This document shows, piece after piece, positions 36,972-45,266 of a stretch of 64,000 nucleotides of DNA (the stretch's first letter is position 1; every line of letters starts with the position of its first letter). Below the pieces are notes generated by a model, which was given only the letters and a program-made list of their open reading frames with translations, made no database searches and was not told the origin of the DNA. Made by a program: the position numbers and the translations under genes. Source of the DNA: Candidatus Thorarchaeota archaeon (GTDB lineage Archaea; Asgardarchaeota; Thorarchaeia; Thorarchaeales; Thorarchaeaceae); assembly GCA_011364905.1 (NCBI GenBank), contig RDNZ01000001.1, positions 118,025 through 182,024 on the forward strand. Reading direction: 5' to 3'.

Positions 36972-37589
36972 TTAAACAGTAATTCCACTACGGACCGTAG
37001 ACACAAGCGCTTCCTTAATTTTGTCCCACTTGAACTTGATACCTGCTGTCACCATAAGGTTTGACAATCCTCCAATCGCGCTTATCAAGATGGCAGCAAG
37101 ACTGTTAGCATCAACCTCTTTCCTGAACTCGCCTGATTCAATGCCTTCTTTGATAGTGTCCTCAAGGAGTTTCATAACCGCCATCTGCTGAAATCTATGC
37201 TGTTTTCTCATTTTTGGCGATCGAGAAGAGGCCACTTGAAACTCAAGATCCATTAGACACATTTCCTCAGAGACCTCGCACATGGATGCAAAGACAAGGT
37301 CTGCAGTTCGCTCAAGCTTTGCCAAAGCTGTTTTCTCTTTATCAATCACTGCTTTGAGCTCCAGATAGTTCAGTGTCGCAAACTTCTTCTGAAGCTCGAT
37401 AAACAGGGCTTCTTTGCTATCAAAGTAACCATAGATTGCACCCTTGCTAAAGCCGCTCTCTTCAACAATGTCATCCATGGAAGTTTCATGATAACCTTTC
37501 CGCGAGAATAGGGTTATTGATGCTTCAAGGATCTTCTCCCTCATCATAGTCTTGTATTCATCAGATACTTTCGGAGACAATAAGGACAC
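36972..37589 (-). CDS. TetR-family regulator of an MFS exporter
   Basis: A 205-residue regulator with a TetR HTH at ~17-62 (ASITLFSRKGYHETSMDDIV, then GFSKGAIYGYFDSKEALF) and a helical ligand domain. GTG 37589 is the likely start. An 18-bp near-palindrome with the same sequence as two sites before the MFS gene lies 19 bp upstream, so it probably represses both itself and the transporter until an exported compound binds. The gene follows the MFS gene on the same strand, separated by a hairpin. Confidence 0.9.
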   Translation of the reverse strand: MSLLSPKVSDEYKTMMREKILEASITLFSRKGYHETSMDDIVEESGFSKGAIYGYFDSKEALFIELQKKFATLNYLELKAVIDKEKTALAKLERTADLVFASMCEVSEEMCLMDLEFQVASSRSPKMRKQHRFQQMAVMKLLEDTIKEGIESGEFRKEVDANSLAAILISAIGGLSNLMVTAGIKFKWDKIKEALVSTVRSGITV

Positions 37590-37607
37590 CTCATCGTATG
37601 CTATATA

Positions 37608-37625
37608 AAACTGACTGGTCGGTTT
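37608..37625. promoter_or_regulatory. TetR operator 1
   Basis: AAACTGACTGGTCGGTTT is a near-perfect inverted repeat (AAACYGAC/GTCGGTTT) overlapping the CTATATAAA box at 37601-37609 of the tetR promoter. It matches the two sites at 39082 and 39113. Confidence 0.8.
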
Positions 37626-37653
37626 AATATAAATCTATTGTACTGAACGGGAT

Positions 37654-37679
37654 GTTGCCCTCGATCTCTCAAGGGCAAC
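37654..37679 (-). terminator. Hairpin between MFS and tetR
   Basis: GTTGCCCT (37654-37661) pairs perfectly with AGGGCAAC (37672-37679) around a 10-base loop, just past the MFS stop at 37691. There is no strong T-run, so it is a weak terminator or an mRNA-stabilising 3' end. Confidence 0.5.
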
Positions 37680-37690
37680 CATTGATTACA

Positions 37691-39055
37691 TCAGTCCTCC
37701 TCGAGGTCAATTGTGATCTCGCCAAGAGGCAGGATGGATTTGTTCATCCCAGCAAAGACCCCTATTACAGCGAGAAGGATGCCTCCAATGAGGTACCAAG
37801 TCTGAATGCCAAAAACGTCACCAATCGCACCGGCCGCTCCTAGTCCAATAGGTGTCATAATGGGGCCAAGACTGATCAAGACTGTAAAGACTCGGCCTTG
37901 AATGTGGGGAGGAACGACTGCCTGCACTATAGCCATGATTGAACCGCTAGCAAGGGGAATCATCATTCCAGCAAGGAACATCCCGGCAACTGCCAGTTGT
38001 ATCAGATTAGCTGGTGTTATCCCGACCAAGACGATGCTTGCAGATGCAATAAGGATAGCCATCAATGCTGTGAGCATTCTTCTTCTGAAGCCGCCCCAGA
38101 CACCCAATGCAATGCCGCCGAGAACCATACCAACCCCCATCATTGACTCAATCAATGCAAGTTCGAAAGCACCACCAGCAAAGTGACGCAGCACGAGAAG
38201 AGGTGTAAGTGCAAAGGTTGGGATCAGTACGAAATTAATCACCATCATAGCGACCGCAATGAACCGTCCACCTTTCCAGTTCTTCATATATGAAAAACCT
38301 TCAACGATGTCCTCAATTACACCCGATGTGACCGAATCATGCCTCAACTCAGTCGAGGTAGGTTCTGGAACCTGAATCATGAACAATGGCAAGACTGCTA
38401 GCGCAGCGGTAGCAACATCAACCATGAGTATTAGCTGCATGGGCAGAAACACCAAGAGGACTGCACCCATTGCGGGAGCAGCTATCTTGGCAAGACCCTG
38501 TAGAGCCTGGTACATTCCATTCACCCGTGAAAGATGTTCCTCTGGCACCATCAAAGATGCCGATGCCTGTAGTGCAGGCCACTGGAAACTGCCTAACGTT
38601 GAACGGACAGCCATTACAGCAAACACATGGATGAACTCAACCACGCCCATTGTCCAAAGGGAAGCTAGAACCACTATTGCCAGAGCTGATAGTGTGTCTG
38701 AAACAATCATAACTCGGCGGCGACTCCAGCGATCAACTAGTGCGCCAGCGAAGGGACTGACTAAGATCTGAGGTAAGATGACCATCATAGTTGCCAGTGA
38801 AAGAATTACTGCACTCCCGGTCGTGTAGGTCAGCCACCAGACAAGTGCAAATTGGACAAGTGCACTGCCAACGAGAGAGAACGCCTGTCCACCAAAGATC
38901 TTCATGTAATCCTTCATCTGAGTAGGTTTCAGTATTGGGATTTCTTGGAGAGATTCAACAGCCATTGATTCAGTCTGCGGTAGCACTATACTAACCTGAT
39001 GCGCATTCGTTGTAGATCCATCAAGATTTGGTTCATTCTTTGAGAGTAAAGTCAA
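37691..39055 (-). CDS. MFS efflux transporter
   Basis: A 454-residue major facilitator of the drug/macrolide-efflux type (MFS_3-like), with ~12 transmembrane helices from ~residue 45 (MKIFGGQAFSLVGSALVQFALVWW, split after Q). The intracellular loop 2-3 motif reads GALVDRWSRRRVMI (~108-121), the family G-x3-D-x2-GRR-type signature. TTG 39055 gives a 45-residue hydrophilic lead; the ATG at 38965 is an alternative start. Two operators for the neighbouring TetR stand upstream, so expression should be induced by its ligand. Substrate unknown. Confidence 0.88.
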   Translation of the reverse strand: MTLLSKNEPNLDGSTTNAHQVSIVLPQTESMAVESLQEIPILKPTQMKDYMKIFGGQAFSLVGSALVQFALVWWLTYTTGSAVILSLATMMVILPQILVSPFAGALVDRWSRRRVMIVSDTLSALAIVVLASLWTMGVVEFIHVFAVMAVRSTLGSFQWPALQASASLMVPEEHLSRVNGMYQALQGLAKIAAPAMGAVLLVFLPMQLILMVDVATAALAVLPLFMIQVPEPTSTELRHDSVTSGVIEDIVEGFSYMKNWKGGRFIAVAMMVINFVLIPTFALTPLLVLRHFAGGAFELALIESMMGVGMVLGGIALGVWGGFRRRMLTALMAILIASASIVLVGITPANLIQLAVAGMFLAGMMIPLASGSIMAIVQAVVPPHIQGRVFTVLISLGPIMTPIGLGAAGAIGDVFGIQTWYLIGGILLAVIGVFAGMNKSILPLGEITIDLEED

Positions 39056-39081
39056 TTTTGATACACTCCATGTATTTATTA

Positions 39082-39130
39082 AAACCGACTGGGCGGTTTT
39101 TATTATTAAAATAAACTGACTAGTCGGTTT
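39082..39130. promoter_or_regulatory. TetR operators 2 and 3 before the MFS gene
   Basis: AAACCGACTGGGCGGTTT (39082-39099) and AAACTGACTAGTCGGTTT (39113-39130) have centres 31 bp apart, three helical turns. They match operator 1 and lie 27-75 bp from the MFS start. Confidence 0.8.
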
Positions 39131-39222
39131 ATAAATGTATCTACTCCAGTCAGAATTCAGAAAAACAGAGATTTACAGAAGTATCTCTTTAGAAAAAGCA
39201 TACGGGATGAGAGTACGAAGAA

Positions 39223-40686
39223 CTATTCAGACACTCGAGCCAAGTTCTTTGCGAGCTTCTTCTTCTCCTCTATGTCACTTAAGCGGTTAATCATTATTCT
39301 CTGTGCCTGAGGAGAGCCAGCACCATGCATTGATTCAGTTAGATATCCAACAGCAGCCCGGCCGAGTGTCAGGTTCTCAATAAGTCTGAGCATCTTCACA
39401 CGATCCATTGTGTCAACCCCCTCTGCTCCAGCCAGATACTTCTCGACGATTTCACGGGTTTCAGGATTATTGAGCTCTCGTGCACTTGGACAGGTAACAA
39501 AGAGCCCTCCAGCTATGTCCTGCAAGAGTCGGGATATTTCATAGGGAAACCGCGTCACGTTTTGCTTGCACACATTTGCTAATAGAAGATCAACGAGATA
39601 GTTGCCTGCAGGAGTCTTGTGTCCCGCAGCTGAACAAGCAATTCCACAGGAATATAGCGTTTCATTCAGGTGAACCATCTCTGTGATTTTATCTTTGATG
39701 TGGGATGCCTTTTCAACTCCATTATATTCTGCAATGGATGCAGCCGCCCCAACGAGAACATCTCCAACTCCAACCTTGCAACCACCATAACTCTGACGAT
39801 GGTAGGCTGCAAAGGACTCAACCAACCTATTGCAGAACTCGCTCTCGCCATTCATGAAGATGCGTTCGTTGGGTACGAATACATTATCAAAAACAATGAG
39901 GCACTCTTGGCCTCCAAAAGTGGGATTACCACAGTCCACGTCTCCAGTTTCTGTCTGGTCTAGTCGACGAAGATCACACGATTGGCGTCCATAATAGTAG
40001 GTGATACCCTCTGCATCTGCAGGAATAGCACAACAGATTGCATAGTCCTTGTCTTCGTTCCGCATCGCCAAGGTAGGCATGATGAGATGTTCGTGGGAGT
40101 TTATAGCTCCAGTTTGATGCGCCTTGGCGCCCCGTATCACAACACCATCGTTTCTTCGCTCAGCAACATGGACAAAGAGATCAGGATCCTTTTGTTCCGA
40201 GGGTCGTTTGCTACGGTCACCTTTTGGATCGGTCATGCATCCATCAATTACCCAATCTTCAGCTTCTGCTTTTTTGATATACTCAATGAACCTCTTGTTA
40301 TAGTCAGTTTTGAACTGCTGGTCAATCTCGTAGGTAGTGAGATAGACTGCGTTCAGCGCGTCCATGCCAACACATCTCTGAAAACATGTTCCTGATAGCT
40401 GGCCAAGTACGCGTTGCATCTTGACCTTGTCCTGAAGGTCCTCTGTGCTATTATGCAAATGGCAAAACCTATTGATCCTGTTTCCTGTAATCACGGACTT
40501 AGCGGTCATTAGGTCTGAGAACCTTTCATCATGAGCCAAATCATAGGTGAGCGCCACTGAATTGATTGATGCTCTGATTATTGGATGATCTATAGGATTC
40601 TCGATCTTCTCACCAAGCATGTATATCTTGAGAGGACCGCGTTTTCTCAGACTCTCTATATATTCTTCACCAGTCTTCAGAACCAT
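39223..40686 (-). CDS. 4-hydroxybutyryl-CoA dehydratase / vinylacetyl-CoA delta-isomerase-like enzyme
   Basis: Flavin and [4Fe-4S] enzyme of the HpaB/AbfD family (487 aa). The cluster ligands of 4-hydroxybutyryl-CoA dehydratase are all recognisable: C101 and C105 in GTCFQRCVGMD, and H296 and C303 in YHRQSYGGC, with the H-x6-C spacing of the characterised clostridial enzyme. This separates it from HpaB monooxygenases, which lack them. It would interconvert 4-hydroxybutyryl-CoA and crotonyl-CoA, or isomerise vinylacetyl-CoA. ATG 40686 has AAGGAG upstream. The gene stands near an acyl-CoA synthetase (43465) that may supply CoA esters. Confidence 0.88.
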   Translation of the reverse strand: MVLKTGEEYIESLRKRGPLKIYMLGEKIENPIDHPIIRASINSVALTYDLAHDERFSDLMTAKSVITGNRINRFCHLHNSTEDLQDKVKMQRVLGQLSGTCFQRCVGMDALNAVYLTTYEIDQQFKTDYNKRFIEYIKKAEAEDWVIDGCMTDPKGDRSKRPSEQKDPDLFVHVAERRNDGVVIRGAKAHQTGAINSHEHLIMPTLAMRNEDKDYAICCAIPADAEGITYYYGRQSCDLRRLDQTETGDVDCGNPTFGGQECLIVFDNVFVPNERIFMNGESEFCNRLVESFAAYHRQSYGGCKVGVGDVLVGAAASIAEYNGVEKASHIKDKITEMVHLNETLYSCGIACSAAGHKTPAGNYLVDLLLANVCKQNVTRFPYEISRLLQDIAGGLFVTCPSARELNNPETREIVEKYLAGAEGVDTMDRVKMLRLIENLTLGRAAVGYLTESMHGAGSPQAQRIMINRLSDIEEKKKLAKNLARVSE

Positions 40687-40752
40687 CAATGGCAACTCCT
40701 TTTCAAGAGGTGGTTCTATTTGATATCTCGAAATCACTTATGAGCTGTTCTA

Positions 40753-41586
40753 TTAGTCGAAGTGCTCATCAAGCCAAGTTCCAAGTGGGTCCCAGCTTCC
40801 AGGAGGAAAATCGGAGTGTGTTCCACCTTTCGCGATGTGAAACATTTTTTCAGTTGATGGAATTTCATCGAAAAGTGCCCTGCAGTCCTCAACTGTAAAT
40901 AACTCGTCTTTGTCACCCACTCCAACAAAGATAGGCATATCTCCAAAGTCTGGAAATGTGAAGTCTCGAATACTGGTAATCTTCATGAATCTGTAGGTAT
41001 AGTTGAAATTGAAGAGAGGATTATCAAGTCCAAGCATCCCTTCACGATAATACTTTATCACAGGTTTACTGGGTCTAAAAACAGAACTGAAGAAGATTTT
41101 CAGTTTTTGAGTTGTAGACATAGGTGGATAGGCACCGGGTCTAGTCCTACGAGCTCCGCTCAGGAGGACAGCACCATCTATATTCTCGAGACAATTGTTG
41201 AAAGCAATTGCACTTGACAGGACTCCAAGACTATGGCCCAATATAACAACTTTCGGATGAATCTGCTTGACGAACTGGATTGTTTCACAGAGGTCCTTGA
41301 TGAATCGCTCCTTGCTTGGATAGTCGCCTCGATTCCCATCAGAGAGTCCGTGTCCCCGCAGATCAAGACCATAAACTGTGAATCCCAAATCTGTGAGAGG
41401 TCTGGTAATTAATCCATACGGACCGCTATATGCAGTGATTCCATGAAATAGAAGTATCGCTGTACTCTTGGAAACTTCACTTCTAGACTCCCATTCTCTA
41501 AGAAAGAGGATTTTGTTATCAGAGGTTCTAATTAGATGATGGGGACCTTCGAATTGATTCTGGAGGGACTGAATATCGAGTGCCAT
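40753..41586 (-). CDS. Alpha/beta hydrolase, monoacylglycerol-lipase-like
   Basis: A 277-residue serine hydrolase. The oxyanion-hole motif is LLFHGITAYSG, the nucleophile elbow GHSLG, the acid in GDKDELF and the histidine in GGTHSDF. DLRGHGLSDGNRG is the typical lid-side segment of monoacylglycerol lipase/lysophospholipase-like enzymes. The ATG at 41586 (MALDIQSLQ) is favoured over the frame start at 41640. It has no signal peptide, so it is intracellular. Its substrate is unknown; it lies 66 bases upstream of the dehydratase on the same strand and may be co-transcribed with it. Confidence 0.85.
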   Translation of the reverse strand: MALDIQSLQNQFEGPHHLIRTSDNKILFLREWESRSEVSKSTAILLFHGITAYSGPYGLITRPLTDLGFTVYGLDLRGHGLSDGNRGDYPSKERFIKDLCETIQFVKQIHPKVVILGHSLGVLSSAIAFNNCLENIDGAVLLSGARRTRPGAYPPMSTTQKLKIFFSSVFRPSKPVIKYYREGMLGLDNPLFNFNYTYRFMKITSIRDFTFPDFGDMPIFVGVGDKDELFTVEDCRALFDEIPSTEKMFHIAKGGTHSDFPPGSWDPLGTWLDEHFD

Positions 41587-41668
41587 ACTATCACTTTGTG
41601 AAAAGCATGTGTTGGTGCCTAAAGTATTCTCCCCCCTCAATCAGCTAGACATTACTTGGACAAATCTA

Positions 41669-42313
41669 TCATTCTCTGTACGCCTTGAAGATTTCAATGA
41701 CCTCGCTATCAGGTACATCATACCAATTCCTGTATGCATTGGCAACTGCGAAAATGAATCCCGACTCTATCCTTGGACAGATAAGATTCTCAACTTTGGC
41801 TCCAACGAGATCTGCAGCGCTGCGAGATGATGTTGGAACTGCCACAGTAATACTAATCGGCCCCAAAGTTCCTACTGATTCAACCGCGGCCATCATTGTG
41901 TATCCACTAGCAAGCCCGTCATCTACAAGAATGACGTCCTTGTCAGATATGTCGATGATTCCCACAAGACCACGATAATCCTCCTTTCTCCGATCAATCT
42001 GTTCCTGAGTGTTCTTAGTGACCATTTCTATCTGATGTTGGTTTAATCCTAATGATCGCACTAGACGCTCATTGAGCAGCATTGCCCCTTGGGAAGTTAG
42101 GGCCCCAAAGCCAGCTTCTGTGTTTCCAGGAACTTGGAGTTTCCTAACAATAAGAGCATCCAACTCAGCCTGTAATGACTTTGCAATCTCTACACCGACA
42201 GGGATTCCCCCATTAGGTATAGCAAGTACTACAGGGCGGGCTGCGAAATGAATGTCCTTCAGCCCTTGCGACAGAACCTTTCCAGCTTGGGTGCGGTCCT
42301 CATATGAATACAA
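41669..42313 (-). CDS. Phosphoribosyltransferase
   Basis: A 214-residue type I phosphoribosyltransferase. The PRPP motif is DVILVDDGLASGYTMMAA (~126-143). AIPNGGIPVGVEIAKSL precedes it, a form typical of predicted PRTases found with stress or dienelactone-hydrolase modules in other genomes. The base specificity is not apparent. TTG 42313 is preceded by GAGGAG with six bases spacing, which decides the start. Confidence 0.85.
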   Translation of the reverse strand: MYSYEDRTQAGKVLSQGLKDIHFAARPVVLAIPNGGIPVGVEIAKSLQAELDALIVRKLQVPGNTEAGFGALTSQGAMLLNERLVRSLGLNQHQIEMVTKNTQEQIDRRKEDYRGLVGIIDISDKDVILVDDGLASGYTMMAAVESVGTLGPISITVAVPTSSRSAADLVGAKVENLICPRIESGFIFAVANAYRNWYDVPDSEVIEIFKAYRE

Positions 42314-42393
42314 GGATTACTCCTCATCTACTTAGTTAGTTACTGAAATCGACCGCATAGAGGGTACTGCGGGAATTAATAAAGGAGTGCCAA

Positions 42394-43398
42394 ATGACTA
42401 AGTTGGTGTTTAATGTGGCAAAGTCCAGAGACCGCATGCTTTACCTCTCACAGGCGGATGTAAGTCGGATCGATCTTCCAATGGAAGAAATAATTAGTCA
42501 AATGGAAATTGCATTCGAAGAGAAGGCACAAGGCAGAGTAGAAATGCCGCCCAAACCTGGAATTCATCCGGGTGAGGCTGACAACTTCATACATGCGATG
42601 CCAGCATATATACCTGCAATGAAATCTGCTGGCTTGAAATGGGTGAGTGGATTCCCACTCAATAAGGAGAGAGGACTGCCTTACATATCTGGACTCCTGA
42701 TTTTGAATGATCCAAACACGGGTCTGCCAATCTCTGTGATGGACTGTGTATGGATTACTGCAAAGCGAACAGGAGCTGCCACCGCCGTCGCTGCAAAGCA
42801 TCTTGCTCGGCCTGAATCCTCTGTTGTTGGAATTTTGGGATGCGGAGTTCAAGGACGGAGCAATCTCGAAGCATTGAGTATTGTTTTCTCTTTGAAGAAG
42901 TTGAAAGCGTACGATGTCAATCCTAAAGCCTCATCCATATATGCACAGGAGATTGAAGAGAGATTTGGACTAGAAGTTGAAGAAGTCTTCAGTCCGAAGA
43001 AAGCTGTTTCAGATTGCGATATAGTTGTAACTGCCGGACCGATTCTAAAGAAACCGCATGCCACGATTCAGGCTGGTTGGATGGATGAGGGCACTTTTGC
43101 ATCACTTGTAGATTTTGATTCATATTGGCATCCTGATGCCTTGAGGGAGGTTGACAAATTCTGTACCGATGACGTTCCACAACTCCAACACTATCAAAAC
43201 GTAGGCTACTTCCAAGATATTCCTGAAATATATGCAGACATTGGGGAGCTAGTTACTGGATCAAAACCTGGTAGAGAATCAGCCGAAGAACGAACCATTA
43301 CCTGCAATCTGGGACTGGCGATGGACGATATGGCTATCGCACCATTGGTGTATCAGAAGGCAATGGAGAAGAGAGTTGGCATTTGGTTACCATTGTGA
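42394..43398 (+). CDS. Ornithine cyclodeaminase / mu-crystallin family dehydrogenase
   Basis: A 334-residue NAD(P)-binding protein of the ornithine cyclodeaminase/alanine dehydrogenase/mu-crystallin family. The Rossmann motif is GILGCGVQGRSNLEAL (~148-163); the substrate lysine lies in GLKWVSGFP; DIVVTAGPILKK and MDDMAIAPLVYQKA match family blocks. It may be an L-alanine, ornithine or imino-acid enzyme. AGGAGTG lies five bases ahead of the ATG. Same strand as the acyl-CoA synthetase 66 bases downstream. Confidence 0.87.
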   Translation: MTKLVFNVAKSRDRMLYLSQADVSRIDLPMEEIISQMEIAFEEKAQGRVEMPPKPGIHPGEADNFIHAMPAYIPAMKSAGLKWVSGFPLNKERGLPYISGLLILNDPNTGLPISVMDCVWITAKRTGAATAVAAKHLARPESSVVGILGCGVQGRSNLEALSIVFSLKKLKAYDVNPKASSIYAQEIEERFGLEVEEVFSPKKAVSDCDIVVTAGPILKKPHATIQAGWMDEGTFASLVDFDSYWHPDALREVDKFCTDDVPQLQHYQNVGYFQDIPEIYADIGELVTGSKPGRESAEERTITCNLGLAMDDMAIAPLVYQKAMEKRVGIWLPL

Positions 43399-43464
43399 GA
43401 GTTTGAAAGCATCGAATTTGACGAAGTCTTTTATCTTCGAAATGGTATCAATAGTTGACCAGTC

Positions 43465-45195
43465 ATGATTTCGATAGAGAAGAAAGATGGCGTGCCAATG
43501 TGCACACTGGAACAGTACGAAACTGACTTTGCTGATAGACATCTGGTCCATGGAGTGATTGAGAAGTGGGCAAAAGAGAAACCTGAGGAGATCGGACTAA
43601 TCTGTGCAGATGACGGTAGGGAATTCTCATGGAGAACGATTCACCAATCAGCGACCGCAATTGCACTCAAGTTGACTGAAATGGGATTCAAGAAAGGTGA
43701 TTTTCTGGCCACTTCATTGCCATTTCTCCCTGAGCACATATTCCTACAGTATGCTTGTTTTCAGATTGGAGTAATCCACGTACCTCTGGATTTAAGGTTG
43801 AAAGCTCCAGAAGTCATTCGTTGTCTGACTCTGGTGAAAGCGAAGGCGTATTGCCATTTGGGAAAGACACCTAATGCAGACTTTGGAGCACTGGGAGTCG
43901 CGGTCAGACAGAATTGCCCATTTGTAAAGCACTTCATCCAATTCTCGAAACCTGAGGAGTGTAACGAGGGATCAATATCAGTGTTTACATTTGCAAAGGA
44001 GGCAGAAGACTTAGCTGAACTAGTCCTTTCTGGCAAAGCTCCAGAACTGGTTCAGAAATTCTCAGATGCAAAAGATAGTATAGTTGAAACTGATGGGTGT
44101 CAAGTAATTTATACCACTGGTTCTACTGGAGCTCCAAAACCTGCACTTCTCTCTCACCGCGGAATCACATCCCAGAATCTGACTCTGGGAATGGGCTTTG
44201 ACATGACAGAGAAAGACACCATGTGCGTGAACTTACCCCCGAGTCATGTCGGAGGCCAAGCTGAGCAATTGATGACTCCCTGGTTCTTTGGTGGAAAATG
44301 TGTGGTCCTCCACATTTTCAAACCGGATCTCACTTTGGAAGCAATTCAAAAGTATAAGGTGACGCTCTTTGGACAGATACCTGCTCTCTTTGCCATGGAG
44401 TGGCGTCTTCCCAATTATGCGGACTATGACCTCTCCAGTCTTAAATTCGGACTGTACGGAGGGCAAGCGGTCTCACGCCAATTCCTAGAGCAGCTGCAAA
44501 AGATGACTCCGAGATTCGGAACAGGCCTGGGTCTGACAGAAACTTCGGGTTTTTGCACTTACACACCGCTCGATGGTACTGTAGATGACATTCTTGCAGG
44601 AGTTGGTTATGCAATGCCCATTACGCCCATTTCTATTCGAGAGCCTATGCTTCCAGACGGGAAAGCTGGGAAAGAAATGCCTCCCGGAGAGAATGGAGAG
44701 ATCTGTTTCAAGGGGCCACAACTATTCCTAGGTTATGTGAATAATGAGGAGGCGACCCGGAAGACAATCTCGAGCGACGGATGGTTGTACACCGGTGATT
44801 ATGGCAGCTATGATGAGAAAGGATTGCATCTTGCTGGTCGAACCAAGCTAATAATCAAGCCGAAGGGATACAATGTCTTTCCTACAGAGGTTGAGAATTT
44901 CATTATGAACGCATTGAAAGAGAAAGTAGCTGGTGTCGCCTGTGTTGGAGTCAAGCATGAAGTATTCATCGAAGCGATCTTTGCATTCGTAGTAGCAAAA
45001 CCAGGCATGGAGGTCACTCCTGAGGAGGTTTATGAGGCAGCAAAAGGAATGGCTTCTTACAAGCGTCCATCACATGTCGAAATTATTACAGAGATGCCCT
45101 TGAACCGTGTGGCAAAAACAGACTATGTTGCCTTAAAGGAAGACGCAGATAAAATCGTTGAAGAACTCCGTGCAGCTAGTAAATGGGATAATTGA
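43465..45195 (+). CDS. Acyl-CoA synthetase (AMP-forming, ANL superfamily)
   Basis: A 576-residue ligase that activates a carboxylic acid as its adenylate and then its CoA thioester. Motifs: P-loop YTTGSTGAPKPALLSH (~213-228), GLTETSG (~355), YTGDYG (~438) and the C-terminal catalytic lysine in LNRVAKTDY (~553). The acid specificity is not predictable, but the 4-hydroxybutyryl-CoA-type enzyme four genes away suggests a short-chain or hydroxy acid. A TTTTATC box ~33 bases upstream without a ribosome-binding site suggests leaderless translation. Its 3' end meets a 31-bp repeat. Confidence 0.9.
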   Translation: MISIEKKDGVPMCTLEQYETDFADRHLVHGVIEKWAKEKPEEIGLICADDGREFSWRTIHQSATAIALKLTEMGFKKGDFLATSLPFLPEHIFLQYACFQIGVIHVPLDLRLKAPEVIRCLTLVKAKAYCHLGKTPNADFGALGVAVRQNCPFVKHFIQFSKPEECNEGSISVFTFAKEAEDLAELVLSGKAPELVQKFSDAKDSIVETDGCQVIYTTGSTGAPKPALLSHRGITSQNLTLGMGFDMTEKDTMCVNLPPSHVGGQAEQLMTPWFFGGKCVVLHIFKPDLTLEAIQKYKVTLFGQIPALFAMEWRLPNYADYDLSSLKFGLYGGQAVSRQFLEQLQKMTPRFGTGLGLTETSGFCTYTPLDGTVDDILAGVGYAMPITPISIREPMLPDGKAGKEMPPGENGEICFKGPQLFLGYVNNEEATRKTISSDGWLYTGDYGSYDEKGLHLAGRTKLIIKPKGYNVFPTEVENFIMNALKEKVAGVACVGVKHEVFIEAIFAFVVAKPGMEVTPEEVYEAAKGMASYKRPSHVEIITEMPLNRVAKTDYVALKEDADKIVEELRAASKWDN

Positions 45196-45214
45196 ATATT
45201 ACTCGAATAAAATT

Positions 45215-45245
45215 AGAAAGGATGGAAGGAGGTGCGACCCGCGCA
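45215..45245 (-). repeat. 31-bp repeat, copy 1
   Basis: Identical over 31 bases to 46611-46641, in the same orientation. On the minus strand it lies directly after the subtilase stop and ends in T-rich sequence, so it may belong to a terminator. The similarity continues weakly into the subtilase end: CTGTAAACGAA is shared at nearly the same offset. Confidence 0.85.
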
Positions 45246-45266
45246 AGTTTGCGGTTTGTGCCAGAT

